From contig NZ_JAKRMU010000007.1 of NCBI RefSeq assembly GCF_022345965.1, positions 1-64,000 of the forward strand: 64,000 bases of DNA. The letters are read 5' to 3'. Below are positions 33,813 to 42,082 of this stretch, one piece after another. Made by a program: the position numbers and the translations under genes. A model generated the notes under the pieces. The model was not told where the DNA came from. It worked only from the letters and a program-made list of their open reading frames with translations, and did no database searches. Position 1 is the first letter of the stretch, and every line of letters begins with the position of its first letter. The stretch comes from Corynebacterium sp. ACRQK. Its GTDB lineage: Bacteria; Actinomycetota; Actinomycetes; Mycobacteriales; Mycobacteriaceae.

Positions 33813-35876
33813 ATGAACGCTCAGCCAGTGAAAGCCAATACCAACGATGAGTTCGATGCCACCCGCTTGGCGCGCATCTTGCTGCCGAAGCGTGGCGAAC
33901 CACGCAACGTGCGTTCCCTGTACTTCGTAGAGAACGAGGCCACCACCCCCGGCCGCGTTAACGCCGTCTCCCGTACCGAAGCGATCCTGCCAGCGGGCAG
34001 CGAGACGTCCTTCGAGACTTACTTCAACGCCTTCCCCGCCTCCTACTGGCGCCGCTGGTCCCAGCTGGACGAGGTCAAGCTGCGCATCGAAATCACTGGT
34101 GAGGCTCGCGTAGACCTATACCGCTCCAAGTACGACGGCTCCCGCATTGGCATCGAGGGCGCCCAGATCGAAACCGACGAAAGCGGCCACGGAATCGCCG
34201 AGTTCACCATCTCCCTGGCTCCTTTCGAGGACGGCGGCTGGATCTGGTTCGACCTGACCTGCGAGAAGGAAACCCGCCTGCACTCCGCGGGCTGGTACGC
34301 CACCGTCGATGCCGGCGAGCAGACCTTCGAAGGCGAGACGCTGCCGGTCGCTGAGCCGAGCGTCACCATCGGCATCCCAACGTTCAACCGTCCGGCCGAC
34401 GCGGTCGCAGCACTCCACGCACTCGCTTCCGACCCCGAGGTCGATGGCCGCATCGAGGCCATCATCATGCCCGACCAGGGCGACAAGCACCCCGCCGACG
34501 AACCGGACTTTGACGAGGTTGCGGAGCACTTCGGCGACCGTCTGCACATCGTGCAACAGGGCAATTTGGGCGGATCCGGCGGCTACTCCCGCATCATGTA
34601 CGAGGCTCTCCACGAGGAGCGAGGCACCACCAGCCCGTACATCCTGTACATGGACGACGACATCGCCATCGAGCCCGATAGCGTGCTGCGCGCCCTGGCG
34701 GCTGCTCGCTACGCGAAGTCCCCGATGCTGATCGGCGGCCAGATGCTGAACCTGCAGGAGCGCAGCCACCTGCACACCATGGGTGAGGTCATCGACCGTG
34801 GCTCCTTCATGTGGACCGCCGCACCCCACACCCACTACGACCACGACTTTTACCAGCACCCGCTACGCGACCTGGGCGATGGTGCGGCCCACAACGCGGC
34901 AGGCCAGCCCATCGCGCCGGTGGCCCGGGACGTGGTGAGCAAGGGCTACGGCACCCCGAACAGTTCGGAGAACTCCAAGGATCTGCACCGCCGCATCGAC
35001 GTTGACTACAACGGCTGGTGGATGTGCATGATCCCGCGCGTTGTCGCGAAAACCATTGGTCAGCCTCTCCCGCTGTTCATCAAGTGGGATGATGGCGAGT
35101 TCGGCCTGCGCGCGAAAGATGCTGGCTTCCCGACCGCCTCCTGGCCGGGTATCGCGATCTGGCACATGGCCTGGTCCGATAAGGACGATGCCATCGACTG
35201 GCAGGCATACTTCCACCTGCGAAACCGCCTGATTGTCGCTGCGATCCAGCACGATGGAAGCCCGCGTGGCATCGTTGCCTCGATGGCGAAGGCCACCGCC
35301 AAGCACCTGCTGTGCCTCGAGTACTCCACCGTCGCAATCCAGAACGAGGCGATGAAGGACTTCCTGGCTGGTCCGGATCAGCTGTTCGACATCCTGGAGA
35401 CTTCTCTGCCGCGCATTGCGAAGCTGCGTAAGAACTACTCCGATGCGGTCGTTATCCCGTCGGCCACCGACCTGCCCGCCGCGACGGGCGGACCGGCCGA
35501 CCTCACACGCATTCCGCTGAGCAAGAAGGCCAAGATTGTCACGCTCGCCAAGGGCCTGCTGAACAACGCTAAGCCCGCCGACGCCCGCCACCACCACGCA
35601 CCGCAGGTAAACCTCCCGCCCATCGAGGCTCGATGGTTCAGCCTTTCCCGCGTGGACGGGGCGACCGTGACCACCGCTGATGGCAAGGGGGTGGTGTACC
35701 GCAAGCGCGACCGCGGCCAAATGCTCGCGTTGGCACAGGAGTCCATGCGCCTGCAGAAGCAGGTCGCGGACCGTTTCGGCGAGCTCCGCGATGCTTACCG
35801 GGCCGCTCACCCGTACCTGACCAGCCGGGAAGGCTGGGCGCAGATCTTCGAGCCCGAGCGCGCGGCTGAAAACTAA
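33813..35876 (+). CDS. glfT2: Galactofuranosyltransferase GlfT2
   Basis: About 687 residues from MNAQPVKANTND; an ATG 60 bp upstream is possible but GGAGGT is poorly spaced for either. The N-terminal beta-sandwich domain runs to about residue 180. The GT-A catalytic domain follows (VTIGIPTFNRPADAVAAL ... GNLGGSGGYSRIMYEAL ... ILYMDDDIAIEPDSVLRAL, the DDD metal site). The catalytic and acceptor part has GWWMCMIPRVVAKTIGQPLPLFIKWDDGEFGLRAKDAGF and AIWHMAWSDKDDAIDWQAYFHLRNRLI. It polymerises alternating beta-1,5/1,6 galactofuranose on the polyprenyl-linked precursor at the inner membrane. Confidence 0.95.
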   Translation: MNAQPVKANTNDEFDATRLARILLPKRGEPRNVRSLYFVENEATTPGRVNAVSRTEAILPAGSETSFETYFNAFPASYWRRWSQLDEVKLRIEITGEARVDLYRSKYDGSRIGIEGAQIETDESGHGIAEFTISLAPFEDGGWIWFDLTCEKETRLHSAGWYATVDAGEQTFEGETLPVAEPSVTIGIPTFNRPADAVAALHALASDPEVDGRIEAIIMPDQGDKHPADEPDFDEVAEHFGDRLHIVQQGNLGGSGGYSRIMYEALHEERGTTSPYILYMDDDIAIEPDSVLRALAAARYAKSPMLIGGQMLNLQERSHLHTMGEVIDRGSFMWTAAPHTHYDHDFYQHPLRDLGDGAAHNAAGQPIAPVARDVVSKGYGTPNSSENSKDLHRRIDVDYNGWWMCMIPRVVAKTIGQPLPLFIKWDDGEFGLRAKDAGFPTASWPGIAIWHMAWSDKDDAIDWQAYFHLRNRLIVAAIQHDGSPRGIVASMAKATAKHLLCLEYSTVAIQNEAMKDFLAGPDQLFDILETSLPRIAKLRKNYSDAVVIPSATDLPAATGGPADLTRIPLSKKAKIVTLAKGLLNNAKPADARHHHAPQVNLPPIEARWFSLSRVDGATVTTADGKGVVYRKRDRGQMLALAQESMRLQKQVADRFGELRDAYRAAHPYLTSREGWAQIFEPERAAEN

Positions 35877-35964
35877 CGCCTCATATCTCGACCAAGACCA
35901 CGCCCCAGACCGAACCCGAGCCAGACTGAAAAGCCAGACTGAAGTTAAGGACAACGCAGAAACA

Positions 35965-36567
35965 ATGAGCTCCACACGCATAAGCGGCGATCCGCTGGGC
36001 GAGTCCGACCTGCTGGTCGCGCTGCAAAAGCAGCTGACCGGCAAGCCGGGAGTGCTGCCCACCGCCAGGGGCATGAGCCACTTCGGCGAGCACGCCCTCG
36101 GCTGGATGGGCTCCGCCGCCCTGGGCTACGGCCTGGCCGCCGCGCAAGGCAAGCCCGCCGATGGGCCGGAACGCCGCGGATGGCTGACCGTGGGGGTCAG
36201 CGCCTTCTTGGCGCACGCCGCCAGCGTGGTGCTCAAGCGCATCATTCGCCGCCCGCGCCCGCACGATCCGCGCATTAAGATCGGCGTGGGTACTCCCTCG
36301 AAGCTCAGCTTCCCGTCTTCGCATGCAACCAGCTCCACCGCCGCGCTTGTGGCTTTTACTCAGTCGGCGAACAACCGCACCGGAGCGTTGCCGCTCGTGG
36401 GTATCCCGGCGATGGCGCTGTCGCGCATGGTGTTGGGCGTACACTATCCCTCTGACGTCGCCCTCGGAAGCTGCATCGGCGCTGCTACGGCCATCGCCGT
36501 GCGCGGGGTTGTCGATGGGGGACGTGGGGGCGTCACAAAGAAAAACAGTGAGGAGAAGAGTCAGTGA
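35965..36567 (+). CDS. PAP2-family phosphatase (Rv3807c-type, decaprenyl-phosphoribose pathway)
   Basis: A 200-residue membrane phosphatase. The three PAP2 motifs are complete: KRIIRRPRPHDPR, PSSHATSSTAALV and SRMVLGVHYPSDVALG. In mycobacteria the equivalent gene between glfT2 and ubiA is assigned to dephosphorylating decaprenylphosphoryl-5-phosphoribose, the step between the UbiA transferase and DprE1. The C terminus (GGVTKKNSEEKSQ) is encoded by a copy of the dispersed motif and is hydrophilic. A GTGA overlap joins it to ubiA. Confidence 0.9.
   Translation: MSSTRISGDPLGESDLLVALQKQLTGKPGVLPTARGMSHFGEHALGWMGSAALGYGLAAAQGKPADGPERRGWLTVGVSAFLAHAASVVLKRIIRRPRPHDPRIKIGVGTPSKLSFPSSHATSSTAALVAFTQSANNRTGALPLVGIPAMALSRMVLGVHYPSDVALGSCIGAATAIAVRGVVDGGRGGVTKKNSEEKSQ
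36526..36550 (+). repeat. Dispersed GGCGTCA-AAGAAA motif, C-terminal tail of PAP2 gene
   Basis: GGGGGCGTCACAAAGAAAAA then CAGTG, two-base spacer. It is read as GVTKKNS at the extreme C terminus, 15 bp before the stop. Confidence 0.72.
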
Positions 36568-37592
36568 GCGAACAGCCTAGCAACGGCCGGCCGGAGCCGT
36601 TGATCGGCACGGAGCCGCACACGTCCGGGCTGGAAGATCCCAACCAGGCGACCAGCACCGCCACCGAAACGAAGAAGCTGCGCCCGCCGCGCAACCTGCC
36701 GGAGGCGATGATCAAGGCGCTGCGTCCGAAGCAGTGGGTCAAGAACGTGCTGGTCATCGCGGCTCCTGCGGCGGCTGGTGGAGAATTGCTCTTCCACAGC
36801 CGGGTGCTGTTGGACGTGCTGATCGCATTCGTTGCCTTCTGCCTGGCGGCCAGCTCGATCTACCTGATCAACGATGCCCGCGACGTGGAGGCCGACCGCG
36901 CGCACCCGACCAAGCGCTTCCGCCCGATCGCGGCGGGCGTGCTGCCGGTGGGGTTGGCGTATGCGATGTCGGTGGTGCTGATCATCGCGGCGATCGGTGG
37001 TTCACTGTTGGCCTCGTCGGGCACGAACCTGGCGATCGTCGTGGCTGTGTATATCGCACTGCAGCTGGGCTACTGTTTCGGATGGAAGCACCAGCCGGTT
37101 ATCGACATTGCGCTGGTGAGCTCCGGTTTTATGCTGCGCGCGATGGCCGGCGGTGTGGCCGCTTCGATCCTGCTTTCCCAGTGGTTCCTGCTGGTCGCGG
37201 CGTTCGGCTCGCTGTTCATGGCGGCGGGTAAGCGCTACGCGGAGCTGAAGCTTTCGCTGCGTTCAGGTGCGAAGATCCGCAAGTCCCTGGAGAGCTACAC
37301 CCCGACCTACCTGCGCTTTGTCTGGACCCTGGCCGCCACTGCTGTGGTGTTGAGCTACGCACTGTGGGGCTTTGGCCTGGCGCAGACGGTCGAGTCCGGT
37401 GTGGCCGCCGTGTGGTACCAGGTCTCGATGGTGCCGTTTACCATCGCGATCCTGCGTTATGCCGCGGACGTCGACCGTGGTGAGGGCGGCGCACCCGACG
37501 AGATCGCCCTCGAGGATCGTACCCTGCAGCTGCTGGCTCTGGCCTGGCTGTTTTGTGTGGCGATGGCGGTTTACATCGTGCCGCTGTTCTAG
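36564..37592 (+). CDS. ubiA: Decaprenyl-phosphate phosphoribosyltransferase (UbiA family)
   Basis: A 342-residue polytopic membrane prenyltransferase-fold enzyme that transfers phosphoribose from PRPP to decaprenyl phosphate, the first dedicated step to the arabinan donor DPA. The Asp-rich motif is YLINDARDVEADRAHPTKRFRPIAAG. A second, GKRYAELKLSLRSG, and multiple helices follow. A 45-residue hydrophilic N-terminal extension precedes RNLPEAMIKALRPKQWVKN. It starts at a GTG overlapping the PAP2 stop. aftB, which follows ubiA in M. tuberculosis and C. glutamicum, is absent from this position. Confidence 0.93.
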   Translation: MSEQPSNGRPEPLIGTEPHTSGLEDPNQATSTATETKKLRPPRNLPEAMIKALRPKQWVKNVLVIAAPAAAGGELLFHSRVLLDVLIAFVAFCLAASSIYLINDARDVEADRAHPTKRFRPIAAGVLPVGLAYAMSVVLIIAAIGGSLLASSGTNLAIVVAVYIALQLGYCFGWKHQPVIDIALVSSGFMLRAMAGGVAASILLSQWFLLVAAFGSLFMAAGKRYAELKLSLRSGAKIRKSLESYTPTYLRFVWTLAATAVVLSYALWGFGLAQTVESGVAAVWYQVSMVPFTIAILRYAADVDRGEGGAPDEIALEDRTLQLLALAWLFCVAMAVYIVPLF

Positions 37593-37605
37593 GTTTAACT
37601 CTCTG

Positions 37606-37623
37606 TTCTTTCTTTGTGACGCC
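37606..37623 (-). repeat. Dispersed GGCGTCA-AAGAAA motif after ubiA
   Basis: On the minus strand it reads GGCGTCACAAAGAAAGAA, two-base spacer. It abuts the terminator hairpin after ubiA and matches the copy at 23253 for its first 17 bases. Confidence 0.72.
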
Positions 37624-37652
37624 GACTTCTCCTTTGTTGGGGAGTCGGCGTT
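37621..37652 (+). terminator. Terminator after ubiA
   Basis: GCCGACT-TCTCC at 37621-37632 pairs with GGGGAGTCGGC at 37639-37649 over TTTGTT, followed by GTTCT. The T tract is weak. Confidence 0.6.
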
Positions 37653-37911
37653 CTGCACTTTCGGGGGTGGGCTGGGTTTCCAGATTGCGAGTGGTGGGGT
37701 TGCAGTGGTGCGAGTGAAGCGAGGGGAGCGGGTGATTAGGTGGATCTAAGGATATGCTGAGAAGCTTCTAGGGGTGTAGCGTTTTGGGGAAGAGATTCGA
37801 TCATTACGTTGAGTGCAATCGTAAAGATTTGGTAACGTATACGCATCCTGTGTTTCGAGACGAGCCTTCGGCGCGTCTCTCGTCAGAACGTTTCAAGACA
37901 TTTAGGACTAC
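37653..37911 (+). promoter_or_regulatory. Upstream region of the first mycolyltransferase
   Basis: No gene is visible. It contains the palindrome AGAAGCTTCT (37760-37769), an AT-rich stretch with GTAACGTATACGCAT as a possible -10 area, and a hairpin just before the start: GAGACG-A-GCC-TTC-GGC-G-CGTCTC (37857-37879), about 32 nt before the ATG. The long leader contrasts with the leaderless genes around it. Confidence 0.45.
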
Positions 37912-38925
37912 ATGAACACGACTAAGAAGACCAAGGGTCTGGGCTCCAAGCTCACCGCTTTCCTAGTTGCAGTCGCCACTGCACTGGGCATGGCTGTTGT
38001 CACTGCACCCACCGCTGCTGCTGACAACCGCGGGCACCTGCGCCCAGGCTGCTACTGGAGCAAGCACAAGTACTACCTGCAGAACTGCTGGGTCTACTCC
38101 CCGGCGATGGGTCAGAAGATCCAGGTGCAGATCAAGCCATCTTCCCGTGGTGGTAACGCTGGCGTCTACATGCTGGATGGCCTGCGGGCGCGCCAGGACT
38201 GGAACGCTTGGGTTTGGTCGGGCAACGCTGTAAAGAAGTTTGTTAACGACGACGTGACTCTGGTCATGCCGGTCGGTGGCCAGGCTCAGTTCTACACGGA
38301 CTGGATGGGCCCGTACGGCGGTAAGGGTGGCCCGAAGAAGCCGCGTTGGGAGACCTTCTTGACCCGCGAGCTGCCGGGCTACCTGCAGCGCAACTTCGGC
38401 GTGAGCCCGACCCGCAACTCCATCGTTGGTCTTTCCATGGGTGGCACTGCCGCAATGAACCTGGCTGCATGGCACCGCAACCAGTTCAAGCAGGCAACCT
38501 CCCTGTCCGGTTACCTGAACCCGACCTGGCCAGGCATGTACGCCGGAATCCAGTACGCGATGTCCGACGCTGACAAGGGTGCGAACCTCTGGGATATGTG
38601 GGGCAGCCCGGTCGACCCGCGCCGCTTCCGCAATGACCCGACTGTTCAGGCCGGCCGCTTCCGCGGTATGCCGCTGTACCTGGCCGCTTCCGGTGGTGTG
38701 CCGTCTCGTGGCGAGAAGTTCCTGGATAACCCGCGGGGTGTTGCTGCTGGCATCGGCCTGGAGTGGATGGCGCGTACTTCCACCGCAAAGTTCGAGATGG
38801 CCGCCCGCGCAGCTGGCGCTCGCCCGGTTGTGAGCTACCCGATCAACGGCCTGCACGCATGGCCGTACTGGGATGCGGAGCTGAATAAGGCTCGTCCGCA
38901 CATTCTGCGTGCGCTGGGTGCCTAA
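37912..38925 (+). CDS. Mycolyltransferase (antigen 85/Cmt type)
   Basis: A 337-residue secreted alpha/beta hydrolase. A signal peptide at about 1-40 (KLTAFLVAVATALGMAVVTAPTAAA) ends near AAADNRG. The fold shows YMLDGLRARQDWNAW, VMPVGGQAQFYTDWMGP, the nucleophile elbow IVGLSMGGTAAMNLA, and the catalytic His in LHAWPYWDAEL. It transfers corynomycolate from trehalose monomycolate to trehalose or arabinogalactan at the mycomembrane. A strong terminator follows, so it is transcribed separately from the second mycolyltransferase. Confidence 0.95.
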   Translation: MNTTKKTKGLGSKLTAFLVAVATALGMAVVTAPTAAADNRGHLRPGCYWSKHKYYLQNCWVYSPAMGQKIQVQIKPSSRGGNAGVYMLDGLRARQDWNAWVWSGNAVKKFVNDDVTLVMPVGGQAQFYTDWMGPYGGKGGPKKPRWETFLTRELPGYLQRNFGVSPTRNSIVGLSMGGTAAMNLAAWHRNQFKQATSLSGYLNPTWPGMYAGIQYAMSDADKGANLWDMWGSPVDPRRFRNDPTVQAGRFRGMPLYLAASGGVPSRGEKFLDNPRGVAAGIGLEWMARTSTAKFEMAARAAGARPVVSYPINGLHAWPYWDAELNKARPHILRALGA

Positions 38926-38959
38926 ACTTAGGTCGCTCTAGCGATTTCCTAAACTCTTA

Positions 38960-38999
38960 AAGCCACTGCCCTAGGTACTGCCTGGGGCGGTGGCTTTTT
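38960..38999 (+). terminator. Terminator after first mycolyltransferase
   Basis: AAGCCACTGCCC pairs with GGGCGGTGGCTT (one wobble) around a 12-base loop and runs into TTTTTG. Confidence 0.85.
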
Positions 39000-39000
39000 G

Positions 39001-39400
39001 CTTGCCTGAGGGTTGACGCTGCGCGTGAGGGGGGGGATTGAGGCTTAATGGCGAATGAGGTGTAGGGGGGCGTCAATAAGAAAGAACATCAAGCGTCACA
39101 TAAGCGACACTGGTAACACGGTAGGCTAACCCTCAAGTAAAACTTTAAATGCTCCGCGTGTTGTCCATGTGAAAGCGCTTTTGCTTGCCATAATTGCTCA
39201 CGTGCTAGAAGCGCACCTGCGATAAAAGCTCGAGAAGCTATAGAGAATCCAGGTCGTGATAGACGCAAACGTGAATACAGAATGGCCTAATGAAGCGCCC
39301 GGTGGTGTTCGAAGCAGGAGGGGAACCTGCTTCGAGCCAATCAGACCACAGCAGCTAAAGCCACCAAAGCTACTACAACAACCAAAAAGCAACAGAAAGA
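39001..39400 (+). promoter_or_regulatory. Leader and promoter region of second mycolyltransferase
   Basis: A 400-bp stretch with no convincing gene. It holds a motif copy (39065), an adjacent partial copy AGCGTCACATAAGCGAC (about 39093), an AT-rich area near 39140-39210 likely to include the promoter, and a perfect 10-bp hairpin TCGAAGCAGG/CCTGCTTCGA (39309-39318 with 39326-39335, loop AGGGGAA) about 65 nt before the start codon. The hairpin lacks a T tract, so a role in mRNA stability or translation is more likely than termination. Confidence 0.5.
39065..39090 (+). repeat. Dispersed GGCGTCA-AAGAAA motif, intergenic copy
   Basis: GGCGTCAATAAGAAAGAACA, two-base spacer. Nearly identical to the copy at 12342 over its first 17 bases. 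Non-coding. Confidence 0.72.
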
Positions 39401-41371
39401 ATGAAGACTATGCGCCTTGCAGCGAACCTCTCCCGTCGCACTCGCTCCGCCCGCAGCCCCCGTCGTATGGGCTCGGCAATCCTGGCCCTGCCGCTTTCCG
39501 TTGCGCTGGCAATGCCAATGATGCCGGCTGCCACCGCGCAGAGCTCCCTCGGCGGCTCCATGGGCCCGGGTTCTGGCACCAGCTATCTGGACCCGGACAG
39601 CATTCCGAAGCGCACCCCGCGCCAGGTCACCGAGCAGCACCTGGAAGGCCTGCCGGAGGGCGTGAGCGTGGACCGCGTTGAGTGGATCACCGAGCGCTGG
39701 GCCAACGTCTTCATCAACTCCGCCGCCATGCCGGACAAGCCCATCAAGGTGCAAATCCTGCTGGCCCGTGACTGGTACTCCCAGCCCGACCGCAAGTTCC
39801 CGACCGTATGGGCCCTGGATGGTCTGCGCGCCCGCGAGGACGAGTCCGGCTGGACCCTGTCCACCAACATCGCCAACCAGTACGCCGACCGCAACGTCAA
39901 CGTGATTCTGCCCGTCGGCGGCGAGTCTTCCTTCTACACGGACTGGCAGCAGCCGGAAAACGGCAAGCACTACAAGTGGGAGACCTTCCTGACTAAGGAG
40001 CTGCCTTCCGTGCTGCGCGAGGGCTGGCGCGCCAACGAAGATCGCGCGATCACCGGCCTGTCCATGGGCGGCACCGCCGCAATGAACCTGGCCGAGCGCT
40101 TCCCGGACATGTGGAAGTTCGCCGGATCCTTCTCTGGCTACCTGGACACGACCTCCTACGGCATGCCGGAAGCCATCGCCTACGCCACCAACGACGGTAA
40201 TGGTTACGACGCGAAGAAGATGTGGGGCGAGTTCGGCTCTCAGGACTGGATCGACCACGACCCGAAGCTGGGTGTGGATGCGCTGAAGGACATGACCGTC
40301 TACGTTTCCGCGGGTAACGGCAACGCCGGAAAATTCGACAAGCCGGGCACCATCCCGGGCATGCCCGACAACATGGCCGGCTTCGGCCTGGAGGTCATGT
40401 CCCGCATGACCACCGAGACTTTCGTCAAGTACGCAAAGAAGGCCGGCGTGAAGCCGATCACGGCCTTCCGCCCGTCCGGTACCCACGACTGGCCGTACTG
40501 GCAGTACGAGATGATCCAGGCATGGCCGCACATTGCGGACGCTCTGGGCATCCCGGAAGCTGACCGCGGCGCGAAGTGCAAGATTGGCGGTGCCATCGCG
40601 GAGAATATGAAGAACGCCCCGGAGACCCTGGGCGCCTGCATCTCCAACGAGTACGACGCCAAGGACGGCGGCAAGGTTCAGGACTTCCGCGGCGGCCGTG
40701 CCTACTGGTCCCCGAAGACCGGCGCCCACTTCGTATGGGGCCGCATCGGCGCCCACTACGCCTCCATGAACGGTCCGGACTCCTGGTTGGGCTACCCGAC
40801 CTCCGAGGAGAACGTCATCTCCAACGGTCGCGGCCGCTATACCACCTTCGAGAACGGCGCGATCTACTGGACCCACGAGACCGGCGCCCACGCTGTGCCG
40901 AAGGACTTCATGGATGAGTGGGGCAAGACCGGCTGGGAGAACGGCCCGCTGGGCTACCCGATCTCCGAGCTGGAGAAGGTCGGCGATAGCTACATGCAGA
41001 AGTACCAGAACGGCGTGATTGTCCGCGACAAGGACAACAAGACCCACTACGTCCAGGGCAAGATCGCCGAGAAGTACCTGCAGTTGGGTGGCGTGACCTC
41101 TAAGCTGGGCAACCCGAAGAGCGGCGAGCTGAAAATCAAGGGTGGCCGCTTCTCCGAGTTCGAGCACGGCAACATCTACTGGTCCCCGTCCACTGGTGCG
41201 CACGTGATCTACTACGGAAACGTGTTCGACGAGTGGGGTAAGCGTGGCTGGGAGCAGGGCAAGCTCGGCTACCCGATCAGCGACCACGAGGACATCCCGG
41301 AGGGCGGAACTCGGATCAAGTTCCAGCACGGCGAGATCCGCGAGGTCAACGGACGCGTTGAGGTGCTCTAA
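39401..41371 (+). CDS. Mycolyltransferase with C-terminal LGFP repeats (PS1-like)
   Basis: A 656-residue secreted protein. The N terminus is Arg-rich with a signal helix (MGSAILALPLSVALAMPMMPAATAQ). The mycolyltransferase domain spans about 60-390: VWALDGLRAREDESGW, VILPVGGESSFYTDWQQP, ITGLSMGGTAAMNLAERF and SGTHDWPYWQYEM (Ser and His of the triad). Then come four or five LGFP repeats of about 50 residues (WLGYPTSEE, PLGYPISELE, KLGNPKSGE, KLGYPISDHE), each with GGRFSEFEHGNIYWS-like strands. LGFP repeats are thought to bind the cell wall. This two-part form matches PS1/Csp1-type enzymes. The lipoprotein gene starts two bases after the stop. Confidence 0.95.
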   Translation: MKTMRLAANLSRRTRSARSPRRMGSAILALPLSVALAMPMMPAATAQSSLGGSMGPGSGTSYLDPDSIPKRTPRQVTEQHLEGLPEGVSVDRVEWITERWANVFINSAAMPDKPIKVQILLARDWYSQPDRKFPTVWALDGLRAREDESGWTLSTNIANQYADRNVNVILPVGGESSFYTDWQQPENGKHYKWETFLTKELPSVLREGWRANEDRAITGLSMGGTAAMNLAERFPDMWKFAGSFSGYLDTTSYGMPEAIAYATNDGNGYDAKKMWGEFGSQDWIDHDPKLGVDALKDMTVYVSAGNGNAGKFDKPGTIPGMPDNMAGFGLEVMSRMTTETFVKYAKKAGVKPITAFRPSGTHDWPYWQYEMIQAWPHIADALGIPEADRGAKCKIGGAIAENMKNAPETLGACISNEYDAKDGGKVQDFRGGRAYWSPKTGAHFVWGRIGAHYASMNGPDSWLGYPTSEENVISNGRGRYTTFENGAIYWTHETGAHAVPKDFMDEWGKTGWENGPLGYPISELEKVGDSYMQKYQNGVIVRDKDNKTHYVQGKIAEKYLQLGGVTSKLGNPKSGELKIKGGRFSEFEHGNIYWSPSTGAHVIYYGNVFDEWGKRGWEQGKLGYPISDHEDIPEGGTRIKFQHGEIREVNGRVEVL

Positions 41372-41373
41372 CT

Positions 41374-41976
41374 GTGGGCGTCACAAAGAATAGGCAGTTT
41401 CGTGTGGCCGCTGGTGCCGCGTGTGCGGCGCTACTGTCGCTGGCCACGCTGACGGCGTGCGGCGGCGATGAGACGGTCGACAATTCGGCGGAGTCCACGA
41501 CGGTACCTTCAGTGACGGAGTCCGCGACCGAGACCGAAAAGTCCGACGGCGACGACGACAAGGACGGCAAGGACGCTAAGGGCGACGAGGACGGCGAATC
41601 TGGTTCTTCGGAAGGTAATGACGCCCCAGAACCCGCCGGTGACCGTGGCGGCGCCCCGGCACAGGATGGCGCCGTGGGCGAGGTCGACGACATTCCATCC
41701 GGTGCGCAGCGCAGCGATGAGGACAAGGATTTCCTGAAGCGCCTGAAGGATAGCGGCATCGACCTGGCGAAGGCCAACGACGCAGCGGAGATCGGTGGCC
41801 TGGAAGATCAGCTCATCGCGGCTGGTCACGCCCACTGCGCCGCCGAGGGTGGCGGACAGGCCGATGTGTACACCCCGCTGGCTGCGGGACAGCTGGAGGC
41901 CAACGGCGTGATCGACGGCGATCCGAAGAAGGCCGAGGACGCTATTCGCAAGGCCGCGAAATCCGCGTATTGTTAG
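41374..41976 (+). CDS. DUF732-like lipoprotein with acidic linker
   Basis: A 200-residue lipoprotein from the GTG at 41374. The N terminus GVTKNRQFRVAAGAACAALLSLATLTAC ends in a lipobox (Cys at about 30). A long acidic low-complexity spacer (residues 35-105, DGDDDKDGKDAKGDEDGES) is followed by a DUF732-like domain: DKDFLKRLKDSGIDLAKANDAAEIGGLEDQLIAAGHAHC ... ANGVIDGDPKKAEDAIRKAAKSAYC. The two Cys in the domain probably pair. The first codons coincide with a copy of the dispersed motif. Co-transcribed with the LGFP mycolyltransferase. Confidence 0.78.
   Translation: MGVTKNRQFRVAAGAACAALLSLATLTACGGDETVDNSAESTTVPSVTESATETEKSDGDDDKDGKDAKGDEDGESGSSEGNDAPEPAGDRGGAPAQDGAVGEVDDIPSGAQRSDEDKDFLKRLKDSGIDLAKANDAAEIGGLEDQLIAAGHAHCAAEGGGQADVYTPLAAGQLEANGVIDGDPKKAEDAIRKAAKSAYC
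41376..41394 (+). repeat. Dispersed GGCGTCA-AAGAAA motif at a start codon
   Basis: GGGCGTCACAAAGAATAGG, two-base spacer. It begins with the third base of the lipoprotein GTG start codon and is read as GVTKN. Confidence 0.68.
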
Positions 41977-41994
41977 TGGTCACTCGTTTCCCAT

Positions 41995-42041
41995 AACCAG
42001 GTTGTCCGCCATAGGTGGCGAGGGCAGCCTGGTTTTGTTTT
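41995..42041 (+). terminator. Terminator after the lipoprotein gene
   Basis: AACCAGG (41995) pairs with CCTGGTT (42028) enclosing an inner CCGCC/GGTGG hairpin, followed by TTGTTTT. Confidence 0.75.
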
Positions 42042-42046
42042 AGAAG

Positions 42047-42063
42047 CTCTAGAACCCCTAGAG
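42047..42063 (+). promoter_or_regulatory. Small hairpin upstream of the cutinase gene
   Basis: CTCTAG and CTAGAG form a perfect 6-bp stem over AACCC, and a second TCTAGA lies at 42069. These lie 20-36 nt before the ATG and could influence translation initiation. Confidence 0.3.
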
Positions 42064-42082
42064 GAAGGTCTAGAAAGAAGCT

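Noticed and set aside
39341..41329. 662-codon open frame antisense to the LGFP mycolyltransferase
   Set aside because: It mirrors the wobble pattern of the real gene in a high-GC genome. The translation is low in family-like motifs, and the sense strand has signal peptide, catalytic motifs and LGFP repeats.
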